A DNA stretch of 64,000 nt from Acidobacteriota bacterium (lineage in GTDB: Bacteria > Acidobacteriota > Blastocatellia > Pyrinomonadales > Pyrinomonadaceae). A model generated the notes under the pieces. That model searched no databases. It was not told the DNA's origin and saw nothing but the letters and a program-made list of their open reading frames with translations. Positions 33,848-43,617 of this stretch are shown in pieces. The stretch covers positions 186,001-250,000 of the forward strand of contig JADKEF010000003.1 in assembly GCA_016718135.1 (NCBI GenBank), given 5' to 3'. Within the stretch, counting starts at the first letter, position 1, and every line of letters starts with the position of its first letter. The position numbers and the translations under genes were made by a program.

Positions 33848-35029
33848 ATGAAGGCCATTTCCATCCTCGGCTCGACCGGCTCGATCGGCTGCAACACCCT
33901 CCAAGTTATCGATCACCTAGGCGATACGCGTGTCGTCGCGATGGCGGCTGGGCGAAATGTGGTCAAATTTGCTGAGCAGATCGCGAAATACAAGCCTGAG
34001 GTCGTCTCGTGCGATGCGGATTGCGCAGAAGATCTGAGCCGTGAGTTACACGCTCTCAGGGCAGCGATGCCCAACATCGAGACCGGCGAAAGCGGCCTGA
34101 TCGCGGTCGCAACTCACGCTGAGGCTGAAACTGTCGTATCGGCAACGGTCGGCGCGGTCGGATTTGTGCCGACTCTGCGTGCTATCGAGGCGGGCAAGCG
34201 TGTCGCCCTGGCTAACAAAGAAACCCTTGTCATGGCGGGGGAATTGATGACAGCGGCCGCTCAAAACTCCGGTGCAGAGATCTTGCCCGTAGATAGCGAG
34301 CACAACGCGATCCATCAGTGCCTTCGCGGCGAAAGGCATTCTGAGGTCAAAAGACTTATCCTCACGGCCTCCGGCGGGCCTTTTCGCGAGAAAACAAGAG
34401 AGCAGATCGCCAGCGCCACCCGCGAAGAAGCTTTAAAGCATCCGAGCTGGACAATGGGCGAGAAGATCACGATCGACTCGGCGACACTGATGAACAAAGG
34501 CTTGGAAGTCATTGAGGCTAAATGGCTTTTTGGCTTTGAGGCAGATCAGATCTCGGTGGTCGTGCATCCGCAATCGGTGGTTCATTCGATGGTTGAAATG
34601 GTCGATGGATCGATCATCGCGCAGATGGGCGTGACCGATATGAAGCACGCGATCCAATACGCGCTGACCTATCCCGACCGGCGAGAAAATTGCCTCGCAC
34701 CGCTCGATCTGTCAAAACTTAGCCGGCTCGATTTTGAAGAACCCGATCTAGACCGATTCCCATGCCTCAGCCTCGCCTACTCGGCATTGAAAGCCGGCGG
34801 TACGATGCCCGCGGTTCTAAACGCCGCAAACGAGATTGCCGTAAAGGCATTTCTCGACGGCCGCATCAAACTTCATGAGATCGCACCGCTCAATGCAGGC
34901 GTGATGCAAGCTCATTCTGCCGAAACGGTCGCCGATCTTGAGACCGTTTTGCGGGTCGATCAATGGGCGCGAAACGCGGCTGAAAAGCTGATCGCGGTGA
35001 AGGCAAATTCGGCGGCGTTAGCGAATTAG
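33848..35029 (+). CDS. dxr: 1-deoxy-D-xylulose 5-phosphate reductoisomerase
   Basis: 393 residues. NADPH-binding LGSTGSIGCNTL near 5-16, NKETLVMAGE, the metal site PVDSEHNAIHQ (acidic residues for Mn2+/Mg2+), TASGGPFRE and the flexible-loop region all fit. It makes MEP from DXP, the second step of the non-mevalonate isoprenoid pathway. ispG, a later step of the same pathway, lies two genes downstream. ATG 33848. Confidence 0.97.
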   Translation: MKAISILGSTGSIGCNTLQVIDHLGDTRVVAMAAGRNVVKFAEQIAKYKPEVVSCDADCAEDLSRELHALRAAMPNIETGESGLIAVATHAEAETVVSATVGAVGFVPTLRAIEAGKRVALANKETLVMAGELMTAAAQNSGAEILPVDSEHNAIHQCLRGERHSEVKRLILTASGGPFREKTREQIASATREEALKHPSWTMGEKITIDSATLMNKGLEVIEAKWLFGFEADQISVVVHPQSVVHSMVEMVDGSIIAQMGVTDMKHAIQYALTYPDRRENCLAPLDLSKLSRLDFEEPDLDRFPCLSLAYSALKAGGTMPAVLNAANEIAVKAFLDGRIKLHEIAPLNAGVMQAHSAETVADLETVLRVDQWARNAAEKLIAVKANSAALAN

Positions 35030-35120
35030 TTGACGGCGCGTTGCGTGCGGCTTACACTTTTTATGACAACTACTTGTGCGTTTATATGTTCTAACGACAA
35101 GTGACTTTATAGGATCAACG

Positions 35121-36485
35121 ATGCCTGATTTTTTAATAGCAATTTTAGCAGTTCTCTTCGTACTCGGCGTGGCGATCAATATCCACGAGTTTGGCCATTT
35201 TATCGTGGCTAAGATCTTCGGAATGCGTGTCGAGGCGTACTCATTTTTCGGCCTCGGGCCGCGTGTTTTTGGTTTTAAGTATGGCCATACGGATTATCGA
35301 ATTTCGGCGATCCCGCTCGGGGCATACGTCAAACTTTACGGCGACGAAGGTGCCGGGCCGCTCGAAGCGAAAGACGATTCGACCGAGTCGGTACCGGAAT
35401 CTGAGCTGTATGAACTGAGGCCGCGTTGGCAGAAGTTCCTTGTGATGCTCGGCGGGCCGTTCATGAATATCGTGCTCGCGCTGTCGATTCCGTTCACACT
35501 GGCATTGATTTACGGAGTTCCGGCAAATCCGGCGCCGATCGTTGGTTTTGTTAAAGCTGAAGGTGCGGCGGATAAGGCAGGCATTAAGGTTGGTGACCGA
35601 ATCGTCAGTTTTGATGGAGTCGAAAATCCGTCGTGGAATCGCATCGAGGATGGTGCGCTTCTCATTCCTGAGAAACAAGTTCCCTTGATCGTCGAGCGTG
35701 CTGGACAACGAGTTCCTCTCACTCTTACGCCGACCAAGATCACCGAAAACGGCCAGTCCGGCGGCATTCTCGAAATGTCACCTGACGCCGGAACCGAGCC
35801 AGTTGTCGTCGGTAGTTTCGACAACGAACTTCCAGCCGCGACCTCCGGCCTCCAAAAAGGCGACTGGATCACCAGCGTCAACGGCAAGCCGATCCGCAAT
35901 ACGCAGGAAATGAAGATGATGGTCGCCGAATCAAAAGGCGCACCCATCGTCCTCGCCGTTTCACGCGGCGAAGAGCGAAAGGAGATCACGACTAACGCCG
36001 TTCAAAAGAACAACGATTGGCTGATCGGCATTCGCTTTGACACTTCCCTGTTGACCAATCTGGAACCCGTAGGCGTTGGCGGAGCGGCTGCTGAGGCGGT
36101 CGATAAAAATCTCAGAATCCTACGTATGACCGGCTCAGCCCTCGGCCAGGTCGGCACCGGCGAACGCTCGGCCCGCGACACCGTCTCAGGCCCGATCGGC
36201 ATCGGACAGGTCATTATCACGACGGTTTTCGCGAGCGGCTTCTTCGGCCTTCTGTCCGTGCTGATGTACATTTCGCTCAGTCTCGGCGTGATGAACTTGC
36301 TGCCGATCCCAATGCTCGACGGCGGCCAGATAATGGTGCTTGGTATCGAGAAAGTGATGTCGTGGTTCGGAGCGACCCTGTCGATGGCAGCTAAGGAAAG
36401 AATTCAACTTAGCGGCCTTGCTATCGTGCTGCTCCTAATGGTCACGGTCATTTTCTTTGACGTTTCGAGATTGATCGGGATGTAA
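35121..36485 (+). CDS. rseP: Site-2 intramembrane zinc metalloprotease RseP
   Basis: 454 residues from ATG 35121, preceded by AGGAT; the frame from 35076 would add 15 residues before the first membrane segment. Zinc site HEFGH at H22-E23-H26 in the first helix, LDGG with the third ligand near the C-terminus. Two PDZ domains lie between (GLQKGDWITSVNGKPI is the clear one). It cuts anti-sigma factors or signal peptides within the membrane, and sits between dxr and ispG as is common in many bacteria. Confidence 0.95.
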   Translation: MPDFLIAILAVLFVLGVAINIHEFGHFIVAKIFGMRVEAYSFFGLGPRVFGFKYGHTDYRISAIPLGAYVKLYGDEGAGPLEAKDDSTESVPESELYELRPRWQKFLVMLGGPFMNIVLALSIPFTLALIYGVPANPAPIVGFVKAEGAADKAGIKVGDRIVSFDGVENPSWNRIEDGALLIPEKQVPLIVERAGQRVPLTLTPTKITENGQSGGILEMSPDAGTEPVVVGSFDNELPAATSGLQKGDWITSVNGKPIRNTQEMKMMVAESKGAPIVLAVSRGEERKEITTNAVQKNNDWLIGIRFDTSLLTNLEPVGVGGAAAEAVDKNLRILRMTGSALGQVGTGERSARDTVSGPIGIGQVIITTVFASGFFGLLSVLMYISLSLGVMNLLPIPMLDGGQIMVLGIEKVMSWFGATLSMAAKERIQLSGLAIVLLLMVTVIFFDVSRLIGM

Positions 36486-36489
36486 TTGT

Positions 36490-36550
36490 TTAGAGTGCAA
36501 GCTTCAGCTTGTTTCCTGCTCGACGGGCACAAGCTAAAGCTTTCACTCTG
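36490..36550. repeat. Inverted repeat with AAGCTTCAGCTTG arms
   Basis: Left arm 36490-36512, right arm 36528-36550; the two pair with only three mismatches over about 23 bases. It occupies the gap between rseP and ispG. No T-tract, so not a classic terminator. Confidence 0.75.
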
Positions 36551-36561
36551 AACTTGATTTT

Positions 36562-37671
36562 ATGACACGAGTTTCAAGACCAGTGATGGTTCGCGATGTG
36601 CAGATCGGTGGTGGTGCACCGGTCGTTGTGCAGTCGATGACAAAGACCGACACGACCGATGTCGATGCGACTATTCGTCAGATCGAAGAAATGGTCGAGG
36701 CCGGTTGTGAGATCGTTCGAATTGCCGTGCCGGATGATGACGCAGCGGCGGCGATGCATGAGATCCGCAAACGCACCAACGTGCCGATCGTCGCGGACAT
36801 CCATTTTCACTACAAACTCGCTCTCAAAGCCCTCGATGCCGGCATCGACAAACTTCGTCTCAATCCGGGAAACATCGGCCAAATCGATCGCGTTCGTGAG
36901 GTCGTGCGTGGCGGCGAGGTGCAAAAGGTTCCGATCCGCATCGGCGTCAATGGCGGTTCGCTCGAGAAAGATCTGTTGAAAAAGTACGGCTCCGCAACGC
37001 CCGAGGCGATGGTCGAGAGCGGCATGCGGCACGTTCGTATTCTCGAAGATCTTGGTTTTTCAAACACCATCATTTCGCTAAAAGCCTCCGACGTTAACCG
37101 CATGGTCGAGGCGTATCGGCTGATGGCGACAAAGGTCGATTATCCGCTCCACCTCGGCGTGACCGAGGCCGGAACACCGTTTGGCGGGACGATCAAGTCG
37201 GCGATCGGCCTGGGAGTGTTGCTCCACGACGGCATCGGCGATACCATTCGCGTGTCTCTGGCTGCGGAGCCGCACGAAGAAGTTCGTGTGGGTTGGGAAA
37301 TTCTAAAATCACTCGAATTACGTAAACGCGGCGTAACCGTCGTCGCCTGTCCAACGTGTGGCCGACTCGATATCGACAACTTTGTCGAGATCGTCACCGA
37401 GATCGAACGCCGGCTCGCTCACGTCGAGGAGCCGCTCCATCTCTCGATAATGGGCTGCGCTGTAAACGGCCCCGGTGAAGCTCATGATTCCGAACTCGGC
37501 GTCACCTTCGGCAGAAATGTCGGCATGATCTTCAAAAACGGCGTCCCAATGCGCCGCGTCGGTGGTGAAGATATCGTCGAAGAATTTGTAAAAGAAGTCG
37601 AGATCCTAAGAAAAGAAGGCACGGCCGCTAAGTCGTTGTTGGTTGAGAAGCCTCTCGTTCAGATCATGTAA
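36562..37671 (+). CDS. ispG: 4-hydroxy-3-methylbut-2-en-1-yl diphosphate synthase (GcpE)
   Basis: 369 residues. The iron-sulphur ligands are C263 and C266 (CPTCGR) and C299, with E306 (CAVNGPGEA) as the fourth ligand, as in the bacterial form. The N-terminal TIM-barrel is shown by VQSMTKTDTTDVDAT and DIHFHYKLA. It reduces MEcPP to HMBPP in the MEP pathway. ATG 36562. Its stop begins the large intergenic hairpin. Confidence 0.97.
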   Translation: MTRVSRPVMVRDVQIGGGAPVVVQSMTKTDTTDVDATIRQIEEMVEAGCEIVRIAVPDDDAAAAMHEIRKRTNVPIVADIHFHYKLALKALDAGIDKLRLNPGNIGQIDRVREVVRGGEVQKVPIRIGVNGGSLEKDLLKKYGSATPEAMVESGMRHVRILEDLGFSNTIISLKASDVNRMVEAYRLMATKVDYPLHLGVTEAGTPFGGTIKSAIGLGVLLHDGIGDTIRVSLAAEPHEEVRVGWEILKSLELRKRGVTVVACPTCGRLDIDNFVEIVTEIERRLAHVEEPLHLSIMGCAVNGPGEAHDSELGVTFGRNVGMIFKNGVPMRRVGGEDIVEEFVKEVEILRKEGTAAKSLLVEKPLVQIM

Positions 37672-37770
37672 GAAGTTTTTGCCCGCGAATAACGCGAATT
37701 AAGACAAATAGAAGAAATTATAAAGTTTCTTATTCGTCTTAATTCGCGTTATTCGCGGGCAGAACTTCTT
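37670..37770. repeat. Long inverted repeat spanning the whole ispG/DUF2752 gap
   Basis: The arms, about 37670-37716 and 37725-37770, are almost perfect reverse complements; the inner 26 bases (TGCCCGCG... and ...CGCGGGCA) match completely. The outer arms reach into both convergent stop codons. It contains TTCGCG-type units. It may end both transcripts, but no long U-tract follows. Confidence 0.85.
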
Positions 37771-38209
37771 ATGGAAATAGGATCGTCAACGGCCAGACGG
37801 GAACGTTTCTTAGCACTCCGAAGGCGACCAGAGTGATCATAAAACCCCACAGAAACTTCGGATAACTTGGCCACATCGGCAATCCGCGACCGCGTACTGC
37901 GAGTAAAACCAGCGACAAAAAAACGTATCCGATTATCACCGACCAGATCGGCAGTAGTAGATTAAAATCAAGCGCCGCGATCACGTCGCCGTGAAACAAA
38001 GCATGGGCTCCACGCGTCAGGCCGCAGCCGGGACACGCAAAACCCGTAATTGAATAGAGTGGACAGATCGGGAACAAACTGGACTTGGCAGGATCAAAAA
38101 GAAAACCCAAGACACCGCCGGTGCCAATCGCGATCACAGCCGTCGCGGCTCCGATCCGCTCGATAAGCGACGTCTGTCGGAGATCTGTGCTTTCCTGTTC
38201 GGCTTGCAT
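37769..38209 (-). CDS. DUF2752 membrane protein, 146 aa
   Basis: ATG 38209 (TTG 38212 is the alternative). The family pattern is clear: CPLYSITGFACPGCGLTRGAHALFHGD, that is CPxC-x-TRG, with three hydrophobic segments. DUF2752 proteins are small inner-membrane proteins of unknown role. It is the last gene of the miaA-hfq-tmk-holB row, with 13 bases between it and holB. Confidence 0.85.
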   Translation of the reverse strand: MQAEQESTDLRQTSLIERIGAATAVIAIGTGGVLGFLFDPAKSSLFPICPLYSITGFACPGCGLTRGAHALFHGDVIAALDFNLLLPIWSVIIGYVFLSLVLLAVRGRGLPMWPSYPKFLWGFMITLVAFGVLRNVPVWPLTILFP

Positions 38210-38222
38210 CAAGTAAGTTTAC

Positions 38223-39263
38223 CTATCCGGCCATCGAAACGAAAAGCGCATCCGCGGCGATCTTGCGGTTGATATTTACTGCCAAATTCTGCCGCATCGT
38301 TTCGATCTCGGCGAGCCATGACGGAAGATTCGCTCTGGCTGCATCGGCAGCAAGGCGCTTGAGATCGTCGGTTACGTCCGTGTTTACGACGCGAGAGGTG
38401 TCGCCGCTTACTTTTAGCGACCAGACGTCGTGGATGAGCGATTCGAGGATGTCGAGGTTGCTTTCGAATTTGTCCTTGTTCTTGGCGTCGTTTAGTTCCT
38501 CGGCTATGCGAAACATCGTTGCCAGATCGCGCGTCTGGATCGCGCTTTTGATAACGTTCAGCACTCGGTCGCGAGCCGTGCGGAATTCGACAACATTTAT
38601 CGAAACTGCACGCCCAATGCTGCCGCGAGATAATCGAGCCGCTAAACCTGCCTCCGCGTTCTCAAATTTTCTCTCTTCGACAAGATATTTCTCCACCTTG
38701 TCGGTCTCGACCGGAGCAAACCGCAGCATCTGGCATCGCGAACGGATCGTCGGCAAGAGACTGTCGGGGCGAGATGTGATCAGGAAAATATGCGATGTCG
38801 GCGGCGGCTCTTCAAGTGTTTTGAGCAGAGCGTTTGAGGCTTCGTCGTTCATCTTGTCGGCGTCGTCGATGATGAAGAAACGAGCTTTTGCTTCGTACGG
38901 GCGAAAATTAGCGTGACGTTCGAGATCGCGGATAGCGTCGACAAGAATCGTACGTTTGTAGTGAACGACCGTTCCAACATCAATATGGCCGCCGAAAAAA
39001 ACCTTTTTGTAATCGTCTTTGTTCTTATCTTCGCGGGCCGGAAATTCGAAGGTGTCTATTCGCAAACAGATCGCACACTTGCCGCACGCCTCACCGCCGT
39101 TTGCTTCGTTGCATAGAAATGAACGTGCGATCTCGATAGCAAACTGCCGTTTCCCGACGCCTTCGTCGCCCGCGAGAATGAGCGAATTTGGCACACGCGA
39201 ATTTGCGATCAGACGCCGCAGCATGTCTTTAACATCTTCGTTCCCGACCAGCTTGCTAAACAT
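38223..39263 (-). CDS. holB: DNA polymerase III delta-prime subunit
   Basis: 346 residues. AAA+ clamp-loader fold with GDEGVGKR at 32-39, the zinc cysteines C51, C60, C63 and C66, IDDADKM (Walker B type) and TIRSRCQ (SRC motif). It is part of the clamp loader that places the beta ring on DNA. Start ATG 39263 overlaps the end of tmk by 8 bases, a usual tmk-holB arrangement. Confidence 0.93.
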   Translation of the reverse strand: MFSKLVGNEDVKDMLRRLIANSRVPNSLILAGDEGVGKRQFAIEIARSFLCNEANGGEACGKCAICLRIDTFEFPAREDKNKDDYKKVFFGGHIDVGTVVHYKRTILVDAIRDLERHANFRPYEAKARFFIIDDADKMNDEASNALLKTLEEPPPTSHIFLITSRPDSLLPTIRSRCQMLRFAPVETDKVEKYLVEERKFENAEAGLAARLSRGSIGRAVSINVVEFRTARDRVLNVIKSAIQTRDLATMFRIAEELNDAKNKDKFESNLDILESLIHDVWSLKVSGDTSRVVNTDVTDDLKRLAADAARANLPSWLAEIETMRQNLAVNINRKIAADALFVSMAG

Positions 39264-39888
39264 CTATCAGCTCCGTAACCATTTCCAGAACATCCGCATG
39301 GATCGCCTCGACCGACCGGCCGGCCTCGATGATCTTAAATCTTTCAGGCTCGCGGCCCGCGATGCCGAGATACGATACGCGAACACGTCCGTAAAATTCC
39401 GCCGTCTCCTCGTCCATCCGGTTTCGTTTCGCATGGGCTTCGGGGCGAACACTCATCCTACGGATCGCCTCGTCGACGGTGATATCAAAAAATAGCGTGA
39501 GATCGGGCTTGAGCCCGCCTGTGGCGAGTGTTATCACGCTGTTGACCTGCTCCTCGGTAAATCCGCGACCAGCGCCCTGATATGCAAATGTCGCGTCCGC
39601 GTACCGGTCCGAGATCACAACACGGCCGTCAGCTATCGATGGTTTTATTAGGAATTCGACGTGCTGCGCGCGATCGGCAGCAAATGAGAGTAGCTCGGCC
39701 ATTGGCGCGACCGTTTCTTCTGTTTCGAGAAATGCCTCGCGCAGACGGCGGCCGAGTGGTGTGCCGCCGGGTTCGCGCGTGATAAGAATATCAACGCCGC
39801 GTTCGCGCAAAGCGTCAGCGAGCATCCGCAATTGGGTCGATTTGCCGCTACCGTCTATTCCCTCGAACGTGATGAATTTTCCCTTCAA
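39256..39888 (-). CDS. tmk: Thymidylate kinase
   Basis: 210 residues. P-loop EGIDGSGKST at the N-terminus, TREPGGTPLG (DR/E-type motif), SDRYADATFAYQGAGRG. It phosphorylates dTMP to dTDP. The start overlaps the end of hfq by four bases and its end overlaps holB, which suggests one transcript. Confidence 0.95.
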   Translation of the reverse strand: MKGKFITFEGIDGSGKSTQLRMLADALRERGVDILITREPGGTPLGRRLREAFLETEETVAPMAELLSFAADRAQHVEFLIKPSIADGRVVISDRYADATFAYQGAGRGFTEEQVNSVITLATGGLKPDLTLFFDITVDEAIRRMSVRPEAHAKRNRMDEETAEFYGRVRVSYLGIAGREPERFKIIEAGRSVEAIHADVLEMVTELIDV

Positions 39889-40118
39889 GAATGCTGTTCC
39901 GCAGGTGGGCGGCGCTCCTGAGATATCGATGAGATCGCGTGTTTGAATATGAGGACGTCGGGCCCGCCGACGTCGAGCAGTACCGAGAATTTATCAAAGC
40001 TCTTGATGCGTCCCGACAAGGTCGAGCCCTGGAGCATATGTATGACTACCGAGACGCGTTCGCGCCGTGCCGAGTTCAAAAATGCGTCCTGAATATTCTG
40101 AGCAGCCTGCTTTTCCAT
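39885..40118 (-). CDS. hfq: RNA chaperone Hfq
   Basis: 77 residues from ATG 40118; the frame back to 40145 adds nine residues that do not fit. Sm1 (QDAFLNSARRERVSV, LQGSTLSGRI, FDKFSVLL) and a Sm2 of the form IFKHAISSI (usually YKHAIS) are present. It binds small RNAs and A-rich mRNA tails as a hexamer. The gene lies just downstream of miaA, the classic miaA-hfq order. Confidence 0.95.
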   Translation of the reverse strand: MEKQAAQNIQDAFLNSARRERVSVVIHMLQGSTLSGRIKSFDKFSVLLDVGGPDVLIFKHAISSISQERRPPAEQHS

Positions 40119-40199
40119 AACGAATCCTCGATTCCAATAACACACAGTGGGTAAAAATCCAAGTATATCAGAAATACGTAGGCTAACAAGGATTTTGTC

Positions 40200-41117
40200 T
40201 TAACCAACGTCTATCAGCCGAAAAAGCTCGTCTTTCACACCCTTTTCATCACCAAAACCGTCCAGCCACGTCACACCTTCTTCACCTCGAAACCACGTCA
40301 ATTGCCGCTTCGCATAGTTGCGAACATCCTGTTTCGACTTCTCTATCGCCGACGGAAGATAGCGTTCGCCGCGAAGGTATTCGCACACCCGCCGATACGC
40401 ATGAGCACCGAGAGCGTTGTTACTATCACTAACGCCTGCGGCGAGTAATTGTTTCACCTCATCAACGAGGCCGTTGGCGAAATGAGCTTCGGTGCGTGCG
40501 TTGATCTTCTCGTAGAGCAGGTCACGAGGCGGATTTAGCACAAAAAGACGGATCCGCGAAGCAAATTCCGGCGGCTCCGCCCGAAGTGGCTGTCTTTTGC
40601 TGATCCGCTCGCCCGTTTGAAAAAAGACCTCGAGAGAGCGAATCACGCGAACATAGTCACGAACCGGCAGCTTCGCCGCAGTCTCCGGATCTACGCGGGT
40701 GAGCATACGATGAAGATGCCCGGCACCGCGTTTGCTATGGATCACACCAACCCGTTCGCGGAGCTGGCTGTCAGTTTTCGGACTGTCAAACAATGGCTTT
40801 CGTAGCGTTCGGAGATAGAATCCCGTCCCGCCGACCAATATTGGCACCGCTCCCCGCGATTCGATCTCGACGATCTTCGCCACCGCGTCATTCGCCCAAT
40901 CGGCGACGTTGTAGTTTATGTTCGGATCTACATAACCTATCAAATGATGCGGCACGCCACGCATTTCTTCCTCTGTAGGCTTCGCCGTCGCGATCTCGAT
41001 CTGCTTGTAGATCTGCACGGAGTCGAAATTGATCACCTCGCCTCCAACCCGCAAAGCCAGCTCAACGCCAAGCGCAGTTTTACCCGAGCACGTCGGCCCG
41101 GAAATAGCGTAAATCAT
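40200..41117 (-). CDS. miaA: tRNA dimethylallyltransferase
   Basis: 305 residues from ATG 41117; GTG 41141 is also in frame but lies in a dispersed repeat. P-loop ISGPTCSGKTALG, NFDSVQIYKQ, GGTGFYLRTL and YAKRQLTWFRGEEGVTW are the family marks. It adds a dimethylallyl group to A37 of tRNAs that read UNN codons. It is first in a row with hfq, tmk and holB. Confidence 0.95.
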   Translation of the reverse strand: MIYAISGPTCSGKTALGVELALRVGGEVINFDSVQIYKQIEIATAKPTEEEMRGVPHHLIGYVDPNINYNVADWANDAVAKIVEIESRGAVPILVGGTGFYLRTLRKPLFDSPKTDSQLRERVGVIHSKRGAGHLHRMLTRVDPETAAKLPVRDYVRVIRSLEVFFQTGERISKRQPLRAEPPEFASRIRLFVLNPPRDLLYEKINARTEAHFANGLVDEVKQLLAAGVSDSNNALGAHAYRRVCEYLRGERYLPSAIEKSKQDVRNYAKRQLTWFRGEEGVTWLDGFGDEKGVKDELFRLIDVG

Positions 41118-41135
41118 TGGCTTTACAGCAGTTTT

Positions 41136-41167
41136 AACCACAGATGAAAACAGATTAACACAGATGA
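41136..41167. repeat. Short dispersed repeat with ACAGAT units
   Basis: Three units of the form CACAGAT/ACAGAT in one orientation, upstream of miaA. The only arm visible here. Confidence 0.4.
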
Positions 41168-41269
41168 TAGACCGGCGAACGGTTTCAGGATATATTCAAA
41201 CCAGACTCTTAACTGGAAGCTGGAGACTAACAACTGGTACCTGTCCTTTTACCTTTTCAACGTAAACTC

Positions 41270-43563
41270 ATGAGAACAATAATTGCTCTTTCGATACTGC
41301 TGTCTCTCCAGGCGACCCCTTTTGCCCAAACGACGACGAACTACGTCAAACACGTCAATCCGCTCATCGGCACGCAGAAGATGGGGCACACGTTTCCCGG
41401 GGCAACGGTGCCATTCGGTTCAGTGCAGTTGTCGCCGGACACCGATCAGCAGCCGCACAACGTCGGCGGCAAATATAACAAGGACACCTACAAATACTGT
41501 GCGGGCTATCAGTACGACGACACCGAGATCGTCGGATTTTCGCACACGCATTTTAGCGGGACGGGGCACAGCGACCTGGGTGATTTTCTCGTGATGCCGA
41601 CGGTCGGGCCGCTTCAGTTGGAGCCCGGAACGAAGGGCGATCCGAAGAGCGGTTTTCGCTCGGCGTACTCGCACGCGAATGAAACTGCCGAGGCAGGATA
41701 CTACAAAGTAAAGCTCGACGATGACAATATTTTCGCCGAGATGACCGCGACTACGCGCGTCGGAATGCATCAGTACACGTTCCCGGCGTCCGACAACAGC
41801 CACATCATTCTCGACCTCATGCACGGGATTTACAATTACGAAGACAAGAATGTGTGGACTTTCGTCCGCGTCGAGAACGACCACACGATAGTTGGCTACC
41901 GGCAAACCAACGGCTGGGCTCGTACGCGCACCGTTTATTTCGCGATGGAATTCTCGAAGCCGTTTGCGTCGTATGGCTTCAAGGATTTCGGTAAACAGGA
42001 CTATCGCGGATTCTGGCGAAAATTTGATCAGTCAAAGAATTTTCCAGAGGCTGCTGGTAAACAGATACGCGCAAACTTCGATTTCAAGACGACTGCGAAT
42101 GAGAAGATAAAGATCAAATTTGCGCTGTCGCCGGTTTCGACAAACGGTGCTGTTTCAAATTTGAGATCTGAAATTCCGCATTGGGATTTTGAACGGGTTA
42201 AGCGTGAGGCTCAGGGTGCCTGGAATAAAGAGCTGTCAAAGATCGCCGTCACGACAATTGACCAAGGCGAGATGACCAATTTTTATACAGCGATGTATCA
42301 CGCCCTGCTGACGCCGACCGTTTATATGGACACAGACGGGCAATACAAAGGGCTGGATCAGAATGTGCACAAGGCGGCTGCCGGAACGACCAACTACACG
42401 ACTTTTTCGCTTTGGGACACGTACCGTGCTCTTCATCCGCTGCTCAATCTAATTCAACCATCCCGCAACCGCGACATGGTCCGTTCGATGCAGGCCCATT
42501 ACGATCAAAGCGTACACAAAATGCTGCCGGTCTGGTCGCATTATGCTAACGAGAATTGGTGCATGATAGGCTATCACAGCGTTTCGGTCATCGCAGACGC
42601 GATCGTCACCGGAAACCTCACCGGTCCCGAGGCGATCAAAGCTCTCGAAGCCTCGGCCCAAACCGCTCGAACAAAATACTACGACGGCCTCGAATTTTAC
42701 ATGCAGCTCGGCTACGTGCCCGAGGACAAAAACGGCTCGTCCGTTTCAAAAACTCTCGAATACGCCTACGATGACTGGGCGATCGCCCAGGCGGCGAAAA
42801 AGCTCCGCAAGACCGCGATCTACAACGAATTCATCAAACGCAGCGAGAATTGGCGCAATGTTTACGATGCCAAGAGCGGCTTTATGCGGCCTCGAATGAG
42901 TGATGGTAGATTTCGTGAGAAGTTTGATGTGCTTTCGACTCACGATCAGGGCTTTATCGAGGGAAATGCATGGAATTATAGCCTTTACGTACCGCATGAT
43001 CCTGCAGGCATGATCGAACTTCGGGGCGGACAAAAGAAGTTTACCGAGCATCTCGACGAGCTTTTTACAATGCACCTGCCGGACGAATTCTTCGCCGAGA
43101 CCGAAGACATCACCCGCGAAGGGATCATCGGCAACTACGTCCACGGCAACGAGCCCGCTCATCACGCCGCCTATCTCTACAATTGGACGGACAGTCCGTG
43201 GAAGACGCAGGAACGTGTCCGCATGATCCTCAAAAACCAGTATCGACCGACGCCCGACGGACTCGGCGGCAACGACGATTGCGGCCAGATGTCGGCGTGG
43301 TATCTATTCACAGCGCTCGGCTTTACCCAGTCGCTCCCGGCTCTGGCCAATATTCGCTCGGCAGCCCGGTCGTCAAAACCGCGACCGTCAACCTAGAGAA
43401 CGGCCGCAAACTCACCATCGAAGCCCGCAACCAAAGCGATACGAACGTGTATGTAAAGAGCATTACGCTGAACGGCAAACCGATCAACGAACGTTTCATA
43501 ATCTATGACCAGATCACTGCCGGCGGCAAGCTCGTGTTTGAAATGAGCGATAAGCATCCGTAG
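41270..43563 (+). CDS. GH92 alpha-1,2-mannosidase, one-base frameshift near the 3' end
   Basis: If one T is restored in the TTT run near 43321-43324, the frame reads on (GFYPVAPGSGQYSLG...KLVFEMSDKHP) for 764 residues; as written, the ATG 41270 frame stops at 43396. Signal peptide (1-19), then the GH92 start YVKHVNPLIGTQKMGHTFPGATVPFG, the Ca-binding and catalytic stretches GHSDLGDF, EGNAWNYSLYVPHD and NDDCGQMSAWY, and the C-terminal lid KLTIEARNQSDTNVY. It removes mannose from exported or host glycans in the periplasm or outside. No sugar-uptake genes are next to it. Confidence 0.85.
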
Positions 43564-43617
43564 TCACCGAGGCTCATGTTAAACTGAGAAAACAGTTCAG
43601 AATTAAAGGAGAAAATT

